NCBI GenBank assembly: GCA_963969595.1
Contig: OZ018418.1
Span: 687,001 to 751,000, forward strand
Origin: Neckera pumila
Lineage: Eukaryota; Streptophyta; Bryopsida; Hypnales; Neckeraceae
DNA length: 64,000 bases
Direction of reading: 5' to 3'
This document shows, one piece after another, positions 20,328-31,019 of the stretch (positions within the stretch are counted from its first letter, which is position 1; each line of letters opens with the position of its first letter). The position numbers and the translations under genes are program-made. Below the pieces are notes generated by a model, which was given only the letters and a program-made list of their open reading frames with translations, did not search any database and had not been told where the DNA came from.

Positions 20328-20640
20328 CTGAATAGGCAACCGCGTGTCGGAGCAAACAAACCTTAGACAACTGCGGGTGGATAAGGGTAACCCGAAGTCG
20401 CCCACTGAAACCTGCACTCGTCCTCCCAGAACTCGAAATCGCTTTTGTGCAACGCGATGTTGCCTTCTATTACACAAGGTCGCCCAATTTAGACCCGCAT
20501 TTGCCTACCCGGTTCCCGAGGTCGCCCTTCTTGTACCCGAGTTCACGCGTTTGGACCTGAAGTCGCCTGTCAATCCCGAGGTTGCCTGTGACGGACCCGC
20601 ACGTGCCTAGCTGATCCGAGGTCGCCTTACGCGCGGTTGC
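20328..20640 (-). repeat. Minisatellite arm upstream of locus A, orientation switches near 20395
   Basis: From about 20395 the + strand repeats words such as CCCGAGGTCGCCC, TACCCGAGTTCACGCG, GACCTGAAGTCGCC, ATCCCGAGGTTGCC and TCCGAGGTCGCC, spaced about 23-45 bp apart. These are the reverse complement of the GCGAC..CGGGTA words left of element 2. With the left arm this makes an inverted pair of minisatellite arms, as in foldback-type transposon ends. The same word family occurs at 29497-29672 beside locus B. Confidence 0.7.
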
Positions 20641-20753
20641 TTCATTTGCTCGCACCCTTCGTAACCCAAGCTTGCACCGCCTATAAGTTCACTCGCCTAT
20701 GCGGCATTTGACAACTTTTTTCAAAATTGAGGCTTCTGGTCTTAAATCCTTAC

Positions 20754-23700
20754 ATGGCTACATGCATTACCTTTAAGTTGAATATTCACTACTTCTTGAG
20801 TTCTTTCACGCCACTTGTTATCGCAAATACCGTTTCTCCAACAAATCCAGTGGCTGCTGTAGGAAATAGTGATGGGTCAGTTCCTCTTCTGCACACTTCA
20901 CACAATACTCCTGGTGTAGTCAGGAAGGCTGTCAAAGATAAGGGCCGGAAGCGCAGAGGCACCACTTACCAAAAGCAATGGCTAAATAGTACGGATCACC
21001 TTGCTTTTAAAGGCTAGAACAAAGAAGAAGGGTCGTGGGCAATGCAAATCTGCAAAGATTACATTGAATGGTGCCACATCGAAAAGTTCTTTCCAGCATG
21101 GCGCCATCATTACAACCGGCACACCAATAAGGCAAACTTGAAGTGTTGTGAAAGTCCAACTTTTGTTCAAAGATGCGTGGAATTGTACCAGGTCCTCTAC
21201 AAAACCCCTTTTGTAGAGACAAATGAGGTCCTTCTATTCATTGCCAGAGGAGCATATGCTGAAGTGGCCTTGAATAAAGAGGTTGATTGGTTCACAATAA
21301 AAGAAAGTCTATACGTAGCACGTCCAAAAATTGGTGTCATACCAAAAGGGGTCCTCACATTCCTAGAGGGCGGTTTACGCCCCATTTGTAGTGATTATCA
21401 AAACACTGAAACACTTGAAGTCCACACTGAGGAATCAGAAGCGGATGAGGATTCCGATGGCACATGAGCCCCAAGAGTAGTACAAGTTAGGCAGCAACTT
21501 GTCGCGTCCACCAAGGTTCAAGTTCAAAATGTTGAGGCTGCTTCATCATCACGAGGACAGAGAATAAAACATCCCCCAAAGGTGCGGCACTCCACCAACT
21601 GAATTGGACCTGCATCACCTTCAACAATCATTCTGCAACCATCATTGGCACCACCGAGTGCAAGCAATGGTTTTGACTTTGGCCCCAACGTCAACACACC
21701 TATGGAAGCAATTGTGCGTACTCCCATTCTTTAGTCAGAAGCAGCTGTTGCTGACAACACTATAGCTCTATGTAAGGCCCTTGACCTCTTGAAAGCCAAA
21801 GATACAACAATTGCTTCACTACAATCGGATATCCAAAAACTGCGATCTAATTGCAATCAAAAAAATGCTATCATTTCTCAGCAATCCAAAGAATTGCAAC
21901 GCCTCCGAGAGAAGGAACGTGAGACATTGACTTTGTCGAACATGGACGATGCCTTTGTTGAGCATGATCCACATCAATTGGACAAGGTTGTAGGGGATCT
22001 CACAAGCGATGTCCTTCACCATTCACCTCCTACCAAGCGTATCAAGCGTTCTTCACTACTTCCAAATGCGCCTCTTGCTACCATCACGGAAGACAATACT
22101 GCTACCATGAATGATCAACTCCAAGGGACCCATAATTCACTTTCATTTCCTGCAATTCCACATCTTGTACTATCTGTGAAGAAACAAGATCTTTAAGAGG
22201 AAAATAATACGCTCACCACGCAGTTGGCACAATTGGCGGCCACATATTATCATTGGAAAGTCGCGTGCATTCTTTTGGTGGATAGATCACAACAAATTGC
22301 TCAAGAGTTGGATAAAGTTTCAAAGAACTTTGTTGCAAATGCTCTGAAACAGGAGAATGGACTCACATTTTGAGCATTGCTCGATAACATATTTCCCAGT
22401 GACATGCCCACGTTAGAGTTGCTTGGAAAGACTACCGTAAATTGGAAAGAAATGGGTTGGGGCCATGAGAATCAAAAGTCTAGCCACTTGATAGAAGACA
22501 AACAACAGCTCTTGTGCCTGAAGATTGCACCTTTTGTCTTGAACCACACCAAATGCTCCATATGTCTAGACCCATTTGGTTCCAAAGGAGGGTAGGCACT
22601 TGGATCTTATAGACACATGTACCATCCGCAATGTCTCATCATACAATGTTTGATTAGACGACGTTGTGTGATATGTTCAGCACCATTCTATGATCGATTG
22701 TATGCTTTATTCAACTTGATGACTTACATGCCACCTTCCTGGGAGCACAGTCTTGACACGACAACAGATTTTGAACTCTGGAGGCAAGACTTGCTTTGGA
22801 GTTGGCGATAAGGGTTACATGATCAAGAACCTAGAAATTTGAGCTCCCAATTGAACTAGGAGACAGATTCCAAAGAAATTGCGGCAGTTATATCGAGGCT
22901 GATGGGAGAAGGTCTACAACATGAAGGGAAGAGGTCATTCTTCTTCCATTGCCTTAGAGATTATTTTGATAAAGGCTCTGCAATTTTCAAGTGGGGTCCT
23001 CATCCGGAAGGTCATCGATGGGATTTAGTCGGGAAGAGGGTGGCCAATCAAGATGAGAATGCCTTCGTCGAAGACTTGACTAGTATGGCTTACCTGGACT
23101 CTACATATAACACCATATTCATTAAAATGAGAGATTGGGGACCTTTCAAAATAGTTTGGTTGATCTTGACTTAAATCATCAATTTCCATTAAAATGAGAG
23201 TTTTGGGTTGAATTGATATAAAACCTTTCAATTTTAGGTAAAATCTAAAAGTTTTTATGTCATTTTAACTTGATTTGAGTTAAATTGACAAAAAACCTTT
23301 CAATTTTAGGTAGAATCTGAAAGGTTTTATGTAATTTTAATTTGATTTGAGTTTAATTGACATAAGACCTTTCAATTTTAGGTTAAATCTAAAAGGTTTT
23401 ATGTGAATTTAACTTAAATCGGGTTAAATTCACATAAAACCTTTCAATTTTAGTTGAATTGACATAAAAAAATTTGTTGAGTTTTCTTTAAATTAACTCT
23501 CATTTCAATGGAGAATTCTCATTTTAGTGAATATGGTGTTGTATGGGCCTTACTACCGAAGTCAACCACTCGACTATCTTTTGGAAGCACACTCTCCGTA
23601 GACAATGAAAACCCTCCAAGCTCTGAAGAACTCCAACATCTTGGAATCCAATTTGAACGCGGATGGACCAGCATCACGAACTCGTACAAAGTGCAAGCTT

Positions 23701-23849
23701 AGGGTTGGAGAGTCATCCAATTACGAATGTGGCAAAGGAAGCGATTCAGTAAACAACAAAATTGTTATCAACTAAATGTTTGCATGAATTGTTCACTTGC
23801 AGATCAGTTTTGCGTAATAACAGAAATCCAAAGTGGCTCAATAATATAG
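20754..23849 (+). pseudogene. Locus A: long single-frame protein with N-terminal WCHI/WRH motifs, coiled coil and RING-like finger
   Basis: One frame runs from ATG 20754 (MATCITFKLNIHYF) to about 23117 and resumes at 23508-23702, possibly to 23849. Nine in-frame stops occur (21015, 21465, 21600, 21732, 22194, 22371, 22593, 22809, 22857) but no frameshift before the insertion. Segments in order: KDKGRKRRGTTYQKQWL; YIEWCHIEKFFPAWRHHY and TNKANLKCC; an acidic patch (EESEADEDSDGT); a coiled coil (21789 on: IASLQSDIQKLRSNC, QSKELQRLREKERET); a basic cluster (PPTKRIKRSS); and a RING-H2-like finger at 22554-22676 (CSIC, HMYHPQC, CVIC). The C-terminal part has MTYMPPSWEHS and WRQDLLWSWR. The expected third zinc ligand is Tyr or Ser. 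The family is unknown to me; a RING would suggest E3 ubiquitin ligase activity if intact. It is homologous to locus B. Confidence 0.7.
23104..23545. mobile_element. 442-bp inverted-repeat element (MITE-like) inside locus A
   Basis: The left end CATATAACACCATATTCATT and the complement of the right end CATACAACACCATATTCACT match over about 29 bp, ending in AAAATGAGA. A TA dinucleotide flanking each side could be the target duplication, but this is not certain. The interior holds about three ~83-bp units built on ACCTTTCAATTTTAGG and its partner CTAAAAGGTTTTATG, themselves partly palindromic. It has no coding capacity. It splits the locus A frame after SMAYLDSTYN. Confidence 0.75.
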
Positions 23850-24029
23850 GGTCATATAATATCCATGCTCGCCTAGTCGAGTAGTATATAGTGCTTTAGT
23901 ATTCCTTTTTCATTCCACTTCTATGGCTTTGTATTACAATTTTGTACTTATGCAAAGCAATTTTATAATGCTTTGATGTTATATAATAATATATAATGCT
24001 TTGATTTTGTATAATAAATACTATCTTTT

Positions 24030-25050
24030 TGATAGGAACATAATAATGCAATAAAATGGGTGCTACACTCCTTTTGGGGGGATCCAAGAAAGTTTCAACT
24101 GTTTTTTCTAAAATTAATGACTCTTGCAATTTTATTAAAAATCCGCGGGAAATTGAATCACTTTAGAAAATGAAGTCTTTCTTATTAAAACAATTCATAC
24201 ATGAAGAAAGACAATGAAGAGGAATATGATTCTTCTAAAATAAGTAGAAGAACATAATAATGAAAGAAAATTAGTGCTCTTCTACTTATTCAATAAATAA
24301 CCCTTCACAATAAAAAAATCCAAAAGGATTCTTATTCTTATTAAAAAAAAGGATTTGGATAGTACTAAATGGAAATGACTATTTTTTATGTATGAATAAA
24401 TAACATTCATTCATAAATGAAAACAATAAAGACAATTTGCCTTCCAAAAAAATTCAATCAAACATAATAATGATAATAGTGAAACAAAATGGGTGCTCTT
24501 CTGATACAACCATACAAGAAATACTTATTCACAAATCTAAAAACAGAATGGGGTTAAGGCCTTTACTTTTTTTCAATAAAATTTGGAAATATTATTAAAA
24601 ATTGGAAAGGGTATTCATTGTTTGAAAAAAAAGAATTGGAACCTCCAAGAAAAATAAATAGCAATTTAGCAATAGCATGTTATTTTAAAAAGACTGGAAC
24701 ATAATAACATAATAATGAAAGGAAGTGACTAAATGAGTGCATTTCTTTTTATGTGCACGGAAAGTCGGGAATTGACTATAATTATTTAGAAAAGTAATTA
24801 GTCTTTTTTTTTGTTTTAAATATTGGAAACATAATAACCTAAGAGAAAAAGTCCTTTTGGGAAAAAATATAAAGAAGGTTATCATTCTTAAAGATATGTA
24901 TATCAAAACCTATTAACAAAAGAAAATAGGTGTTTTCCTTCTCATATCATAAATTTTACTTCAACTATCAAAAAATGAACAACGATTTAGGGTTTAAGGA
25001 AGAAAAACATAATAAGAAACTCAAATGAGTATCTCTTGCTCATAAATTTC
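24030..25050. repeat. Decayed tandem repeat, ~215-235-bp period
   Basis: The word AACATAATAATG (or AACATAATAA) followed by AAATGGGTGCTCTTC or a variant returns near 24035, 24250, 24463, 24699 and 25005. Copies are strongly diverged and AT-rich. No gene is seen here. Confidence 0.5.
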
Positions 25051-25084
25051 ATTATCCTAAACCCATAAACAAATAAGGCTATTT

Positions 25085-25780
25085 TCCTGCCAAAAAAAAC
25101 AAAAAACTACCAATTGCATAGCAAAGACTACCAAAAAGTTGGAATTTTCTTCTTCTTTTCATAGCTAAGCGGAGGATCTTACACGTAAATCGTATGACAA
25201 TGTATGAAAAATATATTTAAGAATTTCAGACGGCATGAATTGCAAAATATTTCCATTTGAACTACATATGAGGTGGTTCTCTAGCATATTGTGGGACTAA
25301 ATTTCCTGAATTTGCACATTATGCACTTTAATTTCATGCACTACAAAGTTTTGACCTTTAAATCTTTATATTTTATAGGGAAGAATTGAGTTGAGAGTCT
25401 ACCAAGAAAAAGAAGATAAAATAAAAATTGTTTCCTTTATTAAAAAATTCTTAAATACAAGTAGCCAAGTAGGTATAAGATAGAAGGATAATATGGATTT
25501 TTGATGTCCATTATATTGAATTAAAATTCAATAATTTAGTAATTTTGAGATTATTCTAGTACAAAAACTATACCACACGGACCTATTTTATTTTATTTTT
25601 TGTAAAAATTACATTCATAAATAAATCATACACATTATTATATTAAAAAAGATGCTCTAAATGCCCAAATAATGAGATTGCCCACAACTTTTTCAGAACA
25701 AATCCAAATGGAATGAATCAAAGCTCTTCAGTTAAAAACAAATATATTTTATGGTGGAAAAAATAATTTTAAAAAAATGC
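25085..25780. repeat. Dispersed repeat, left copy (matches 31020-32230)
   Basis: Matching blocks occur in the same order in both places: CTACCAWTTKC with AGCAAAGA, GGATCTTACAC, AATTTCAGA, GAAGAATTGAGTT, and AAGATGCTCTAA with CCAAATGRAATGAATCAAAG. They are old, indel-rich copies. No coding sequence is seen. Confidence 0.45.
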
Positions 25781-27599
25781 AAAATTCTGTTGGCTGTCCC
25801 TTCCCCCCTATTTTGAGCTTTTTGGGGCACAACTTGTGTTTACGGCAGAGGATGATAAAAAAATGATATTCCCAAAGAGATTATCAGTTCTCCTATCTTC
25901 AAAAAAAGTTGTAAAATGTAATCACGAGAAGAACTCAGCCCTTACGAACCTGCTTGAATTCCCAAATGTCCTCTGAATGGATAATGGACCTTGCAGGGTT
26001 ATTTAGGAAAAAAATAGACAGCATATTCATGATTTTAACAAAAATCCAATATTAGAATGCAAGAGAATGTGTGCTCTTCATTTAGCTCTTATAATAGATA
26101 TTTAAAACAATTTTGTATGAAGTAACAAATGTTCTTATTTTATTGTATAAAAGAAAACATTCTCTAATAAGGAAAACCAAAAAAATGGGTACTCTTATTT
26201 TTAACAAAAGAAAGGTTGAAAAATAAAATCAATTAATCCAGGGTATTTTTTTAATTTAACATAAAATTCAAAGACAATAAACTTTAAGCGGTCTTGTAAT
26301 ATTTGTGCATTAAAGATTCCCACCCTTATTTCTGGCCGCCACTATCTATTTTTTTATAAACTAAATATTCTATGACCAAAAAAAAGATGACATTTTACAT
26401 TCTCATGAAGGAAATAGTTAAGGATACTAATCCTTTAACTCCTACAAAACCAACATGCGTTTCTAGAGTATTGACTACATAGACATTTTGGGCACAATGA
26501 ATGTCACTACAGATTTCTATATTTGGGCCCCAATTTTAATAAAAGATGTAGACAAGGAATCACTATAAGGCCCAACAGTTTTTATAGTTTTTCAATAAAC
26601 AATTATCCAAGCTATCCCATAATATGTAGTTTGTTACTTTGATTTTGAGCTTGGATAGCTGGCGCAAATTTAAGTAATTCACTTTCTTCATAAACAAGAA
26701 GTAGCAAAACCGTTTTCTAGAGTTTAATTCATAGAGACCTTTGAGTCAATCAACTTTCATGAAATCAATGAACCTAACATTAGAGACATTCAACACTATA
26801 AATGTCAATTATTGTTTTTGTATTTGAAAATATATTTTAAAGAGCTTTATTTAAGTCAAGTTCCAATATTTTTGAAGAAAATAGAAACCTTAGGTGTAGA
26901 TTGTTCATTACAATATTGCCACTACAAGAATTGGTCTTTTTTATTTCATATGTGAATTCTTAACAGTTCAATATTTCAAATCATGTTCATTCCTTCTTTG
27001 TATTCACTATTTCTTTCCTATATCTTGTACAAATCCAATTGATGTGAAATATCTCAAGCATAACATCCATTTGTCTAGGAAAAACAATCCAAAGAAGCAT
27101 TACCATTATGCACATTTTTCCATAGAAAAATAAGCTTCCGTAGTGCAATTGCCAAGTTTGGTGGGGGGCCCTCAAAAAGGTTTTATTTCATTTGAATGCT
27201 TATATATTGCAATCCCTACGGTGGAAACTTCTGAAATTCTGTAACAAATGGGATCAAGATAGCATACTACTACATCCAAATGTTACATATATTGAAAAAT
27301 TAGTTTTTAGAAGAAAATTTGTACTTCTTAAAGAAATGGGAGGTTCCAAATTTCACCGGTGAAAATATAGTCATGGAACAATGCAAAGGTTATGGATGTA
27401 TTCAAGTACTAATGTGTTGAAATGTCATGGTGCTTTTTCACATCCTTATGGGATTATAAGGGCATAAGCCAATTTCAAAGTCATTATATACATAATAATT
27501 CAGGGACATTTTTGAAAGAGAAAACATTATATTTCATATTTATTCGAAGTAATTGACATCAAAAAAAGGTGCCCGAACCAAGAAATTTGCACTGGGTTA
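25781..27599. other. AT-rich intergenic DNA, no gene seen
   Basis: I find no exon-like frame, RNA gene or clear repeat here beyond A/T homopolymer runs. A few words (AAAATGGGTACTCTTA near 26187) recall the 24-25 kb repeat. Confidence 0.5.
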
Positions 27600-29102
27600 T
27601 TAACTATAATCCCTCATGCTTCCACTAACGCTAAGATAGTCGCTTTCTTCTGGCTCCAGCCCCATCTGCTCCAATTCTTCAGGTAGTGCACCTCTAGTAG
27701 TTTTGTTCTACTCCATCCAATCCCTATTAAAATGACGTTTGCCTCTCAATTTATGATACTCCTCTAGACGCACTTCAATTTTTTTCGCGTGTAGCTTCAC
27801 CAACTTCTGAAGATTGGCTAATTCTTTGGAGCTGCTACCATACCCTGGAGCCATAGCCAAATCGTCTAGCTGCAATGAATGTTCTACAGCAGTTGTGTAT
27901 AACTCATTTTCTTTTGAAGCTACTTGCACATCCAGGCTTTGCCTTTCATACTGTAGCCTCAAAAAACCGCGTTCCAAGATTTCAAATTTCTTTTTATACA
28001 CTGCGACATCATCCATCATGTGAGCGCACCCATCAGCTATCTTGTTCAAATAATTATCTTTATTTTTCTTCAAAGCAACCAAGTACTTGTCGTTTGCAGC
28101 TACCTCTTTATTCACAATCTCTAACTCCCACTTGTATGATAACACATACTCTCGGGTGCCCAAATCTAAAAATTCTTGTTCTTTCAATTCTTTCAGTTCC
28201 GCAGTTGCTTCCCATAAACATGTTCTTGCACTTGCAATCTTAGCGCCCAACATCTCCACATTGTCATCTGAATCATTCTCACTCTTATTACCACTGCGCT
28301 TGTGGAACTTGTTGTCCACTTCCATTTCCTCCACATCTTCCATACCTTGTTTAGGAATGTCAGGTTCAGTCTCAAACTCCTCAATCTTCTTCTTTCCTTT
28401 CTTATCAACCTCCGCCTCCAAGCCCTTTTTATACCAATCCACAACAGCATATTCTTCGTCCTCACTTTGCCAATCATATCCGTTGTATTCATGGGTGTGG
28501 CTATCGGAGCTAGAACCATCCGACTACACTACCTCTTCATTAGGAATGCATAACTTCCCCGGCTTAACTAATGCCAACTTCTTCTTGGCATCAAGTATGG
28601 AAGCTTGGATCAGCATTGTTGCGTTGGCAGGACGATTTCCTTTAGGGAGCTCTTCTACAGTCGTCTAATCCACCTCCTTCTTCAATATACGCTCGGCATA
28701 CACCATTTGGACAAGATACAAAGGAAACTGTTGTTTCGGAATGGCAAGGATTCCAAATACACTCCAATCCATATCTCCAGGCATTTTTGTACAAAGTCTT
28801 CAAAGAGGCAATATCCAAGATTTGCTTTGTTAGACTCCAAATGTAGCTTGTGACGCCAATGCAGAAACAGCTTGTTGATATGGCACCAATCCACATATTT
28901 TTTTAACTGTTTTGTAGGTCCAAGGCTCCGGTTCCCTTCTCCAACCTCCAAAAGCCTTAATCTTTTCATGCAAAAGGATAGCCACACAATTCTTGTGGCT
29001 TTTCCTAGTTCTTTTTTTATCCTTATCGTGAAGCGCCTTCTTTTGGAGCCGAATTAGCAATTTGGGTGACGTAGGCGGGAATGGTGGGGTCTCATCTACC
29101 AT
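27600..29102 (-). pseudogene. Locus B: diverged paralogue of locus A, coiled-coil protein without the RING part
   Basis: ATG 29102 opens MVDETPPFPPTSPKLLIRLQ and a Lys/Arg-rich patch (KDKKRTRKSHK), then HEKIKAFGGWRREPEPWTYK. After a frame change comes KKYVDWCHINKLFLHWRHKL with SNKANLGYCLFEDFVQKCLE, clearly matching locus A (YIEWCHIEKFF, WRHHY, TNKANLKCC, FVQRC). YAERILKKEVD matches YAEVALNKEVD. After TAG codons the frame continues through EYNGYDWQSEDEEYAVVDWY, an acidic tract, and a coiled coil in 27708-28442 (MLGAKIASARTCLWEATAEL, LQYERQSLDVQVASKENELY). A TAG after RDWME (27708) is followed by another 35 open codons to TAA 27600. There is no RING motif. A minisatellite lies on its 5' side, as at locus A. 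Confidence 0.7.
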
Positions 29103-29496
29103 AATGATCACTTCATATCTAGAATGTTGCTCTAGATATTTTGTCTAATGATTTAAAAATGAATTTGTACTACACAAACAAGAAAGCCCTAAAGCAATCG
29201 CAATTCAAATTTACAAAAATACAGTCATTTACCATAACAAGATGTGAAATCAATCTCAAACATGGAAAAGATTTTCCGAAAACGAGGTGGAAAGGGACAA
29301 CATATCCCCCTCACAACTCAAGCCCCTAGCCCACAAGTACGTAGTCAGCCACTTCTAGGTGGATGACAGTCAGTATGTAGAGCCAGAAATGGAGAATGCG
29401 GGTTCATGCAATTGCTTTAATACCCAAAGTTGCGAAGGAGCAAGTACAAGTCTGTGGAGGGTGCGAGTGAGACCATTGAAGTGACCTCAGGTTCAC

Positions 29497-29672
29497 GGCA
29501 AACGCGGATACGGAACTTCTCATCCCAACTACGGGTACTGGGCGAACACGGGTATGGGTCCACAGCGACAGCGGGTACGGGTCCAATGCGACCTCGGATC
29601 CTATGCAAACACGGGTATGGGTCCAAGGCGACATCGGGTACAGGTCTATGGTGATCGCGGGTATGGGACCAT
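29497..29672 (+). repeat. 23-bp minisatellite beside locus B
   Basis: Units such as GCGAACACGGGTATGGGTCC, GCGACAGCGGGTACGGGTCC, GCAAACACGGGTATGGGTCC and GCGACATCGGGTACAGGTCT, plus three more bases each, give a 23-bp period over about six copies, one shortened to 17 bp. It is strikingly GC-rich beside AT-rich flanks. In the direction of the adjacent gene it reads GGACCCRTACCCG..GTCGC, the same polarity as the arm upstream of locus A. Confidence 0.8.
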
Positions 29673-29681
29673 AACAACTAT

Positions 29682-29945
29682 ATATAGAAAGCTTGGTTTT
29701 TTTTCCATTTTTTATGAAGTGCCAAAATTGCAATATTGAATGTTAGAGTGGTGCTCCAAATTTCAACATTCATCTACATATTGGATAGAAAATATCATAT
29801 TAGCACATATCTCTAGGGTTTTTTTGAAGTTTTTAAAAAGTGCTATAGTGGCGATATAAACTTTTGTAGTGGTGCTTCAAATTTCAACATTTATGCATAC
29901 CAGATAGGAAGTATACATATCATATGTCTATAAGTTGGTTTCCAT
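29682..29945. repeat. Two-copy diverged tandem repeat, ~127-bp period
   Basis: TAGTGGTGCTTCAAATTTCA with CATTTATGC (about 29868 on) repeats GAGTGGTGCTCCAAATTTCA with CATTCATCT (about 29745 on). Similar flanking words (GATAG..ATATCATAT) follow each copy. No gene is seen. Confidence 0.55.
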
Positions 29946-31019
29946 TCAGAATCTGGCAATATCATTCAATATTTTTTTGTACTTTGAATTTTTTAGGGCA
30001 ATTTCAACCAATTTTTTTGCTAATTTTTTTACCATTTTAATGCCAGATTATTTTTTCTAGTGCAATAAAGCATCAAAAAGCCAAAAAAAAAGCGTTGCAT
30101 ATCACATATATACTAATTCAATTTTCATTTCCATTTTGGTGATTTCATCCAAGATTATGAATTTATTTGAAGTTTCTGGCAATTTTGCACCTTTTCAATA
30201 CCAATTTTTCCTATAGGTGCGGTACCAAGCCATAAAATTAAATCATATTTTGCACCAAATCGCCACAAAAAAAAAATTTGGTTGGAAATTGCCTAATCAG
30301 ACAGATTTCTTGGACGGAAGGAGACATGTTCTGAATTTTTTATTTTATTTTTCAAATGGGTTGGATTTTGATCAATACTTGTAGGCAAAACTCAAATCAC
30401 TATAGTGAAACCTAAATTATAAGAGAAATAGTACAAAGTGTTCAAATTTGTCCTATTGTTGAAAAACTTACTATTTTGGAATAGGGTTGGTATTTTCATT
30501 ATTAGATCTTATGCATTTTTTTACAAATCAATAGAAACCACAATTTTGCCCAATATGAGAAAAAAGCGTATGCGGAAGATAGAAATTGTACTTTGGGTTA
30601 ATTTTTTAAATTATATCATCAAAAGTCATTTTCAAAAGAAGCTAAAAATAATTTAATAACTTTCACCATATGGATGCTTTCTACTTTTTGTGCTTTGTAC
30701 TCTCTTCTTTGATGAAAACTTCAAATTAAGTTTCAGAACTTATAGTTTGTAATACATATGTATTTCTATTCTAATCCTTGGGGGGGCTTTTAGGGATTAT
30801 AGACGTCTGGAAAAATTAAATTGTATCAAAAAATAACTCAAAAATACATTTGATAAATTTATCAAAAATATCAAAAAAGATTTGGGTACCTTTTCTAAAG
30901 CATGTTATACAAGTATGATACTTGTTGTCTGTACTTGTTTTAAATCTATTAGGAAAGTCTAATCTTTCAATCATTTGTGGCATTTTTATAAGTGTACAAT
31001 TACATATGCTAGCCAGCTT
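29946..31019. other. AT-rich intergenic DNA, no gene seen
   Basis: There is only low-complexity A/T-rich sequence with T and A runs. Small open frames (for example 30438-30656) have no recognisable features or splice context. Confidence 0.5.
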
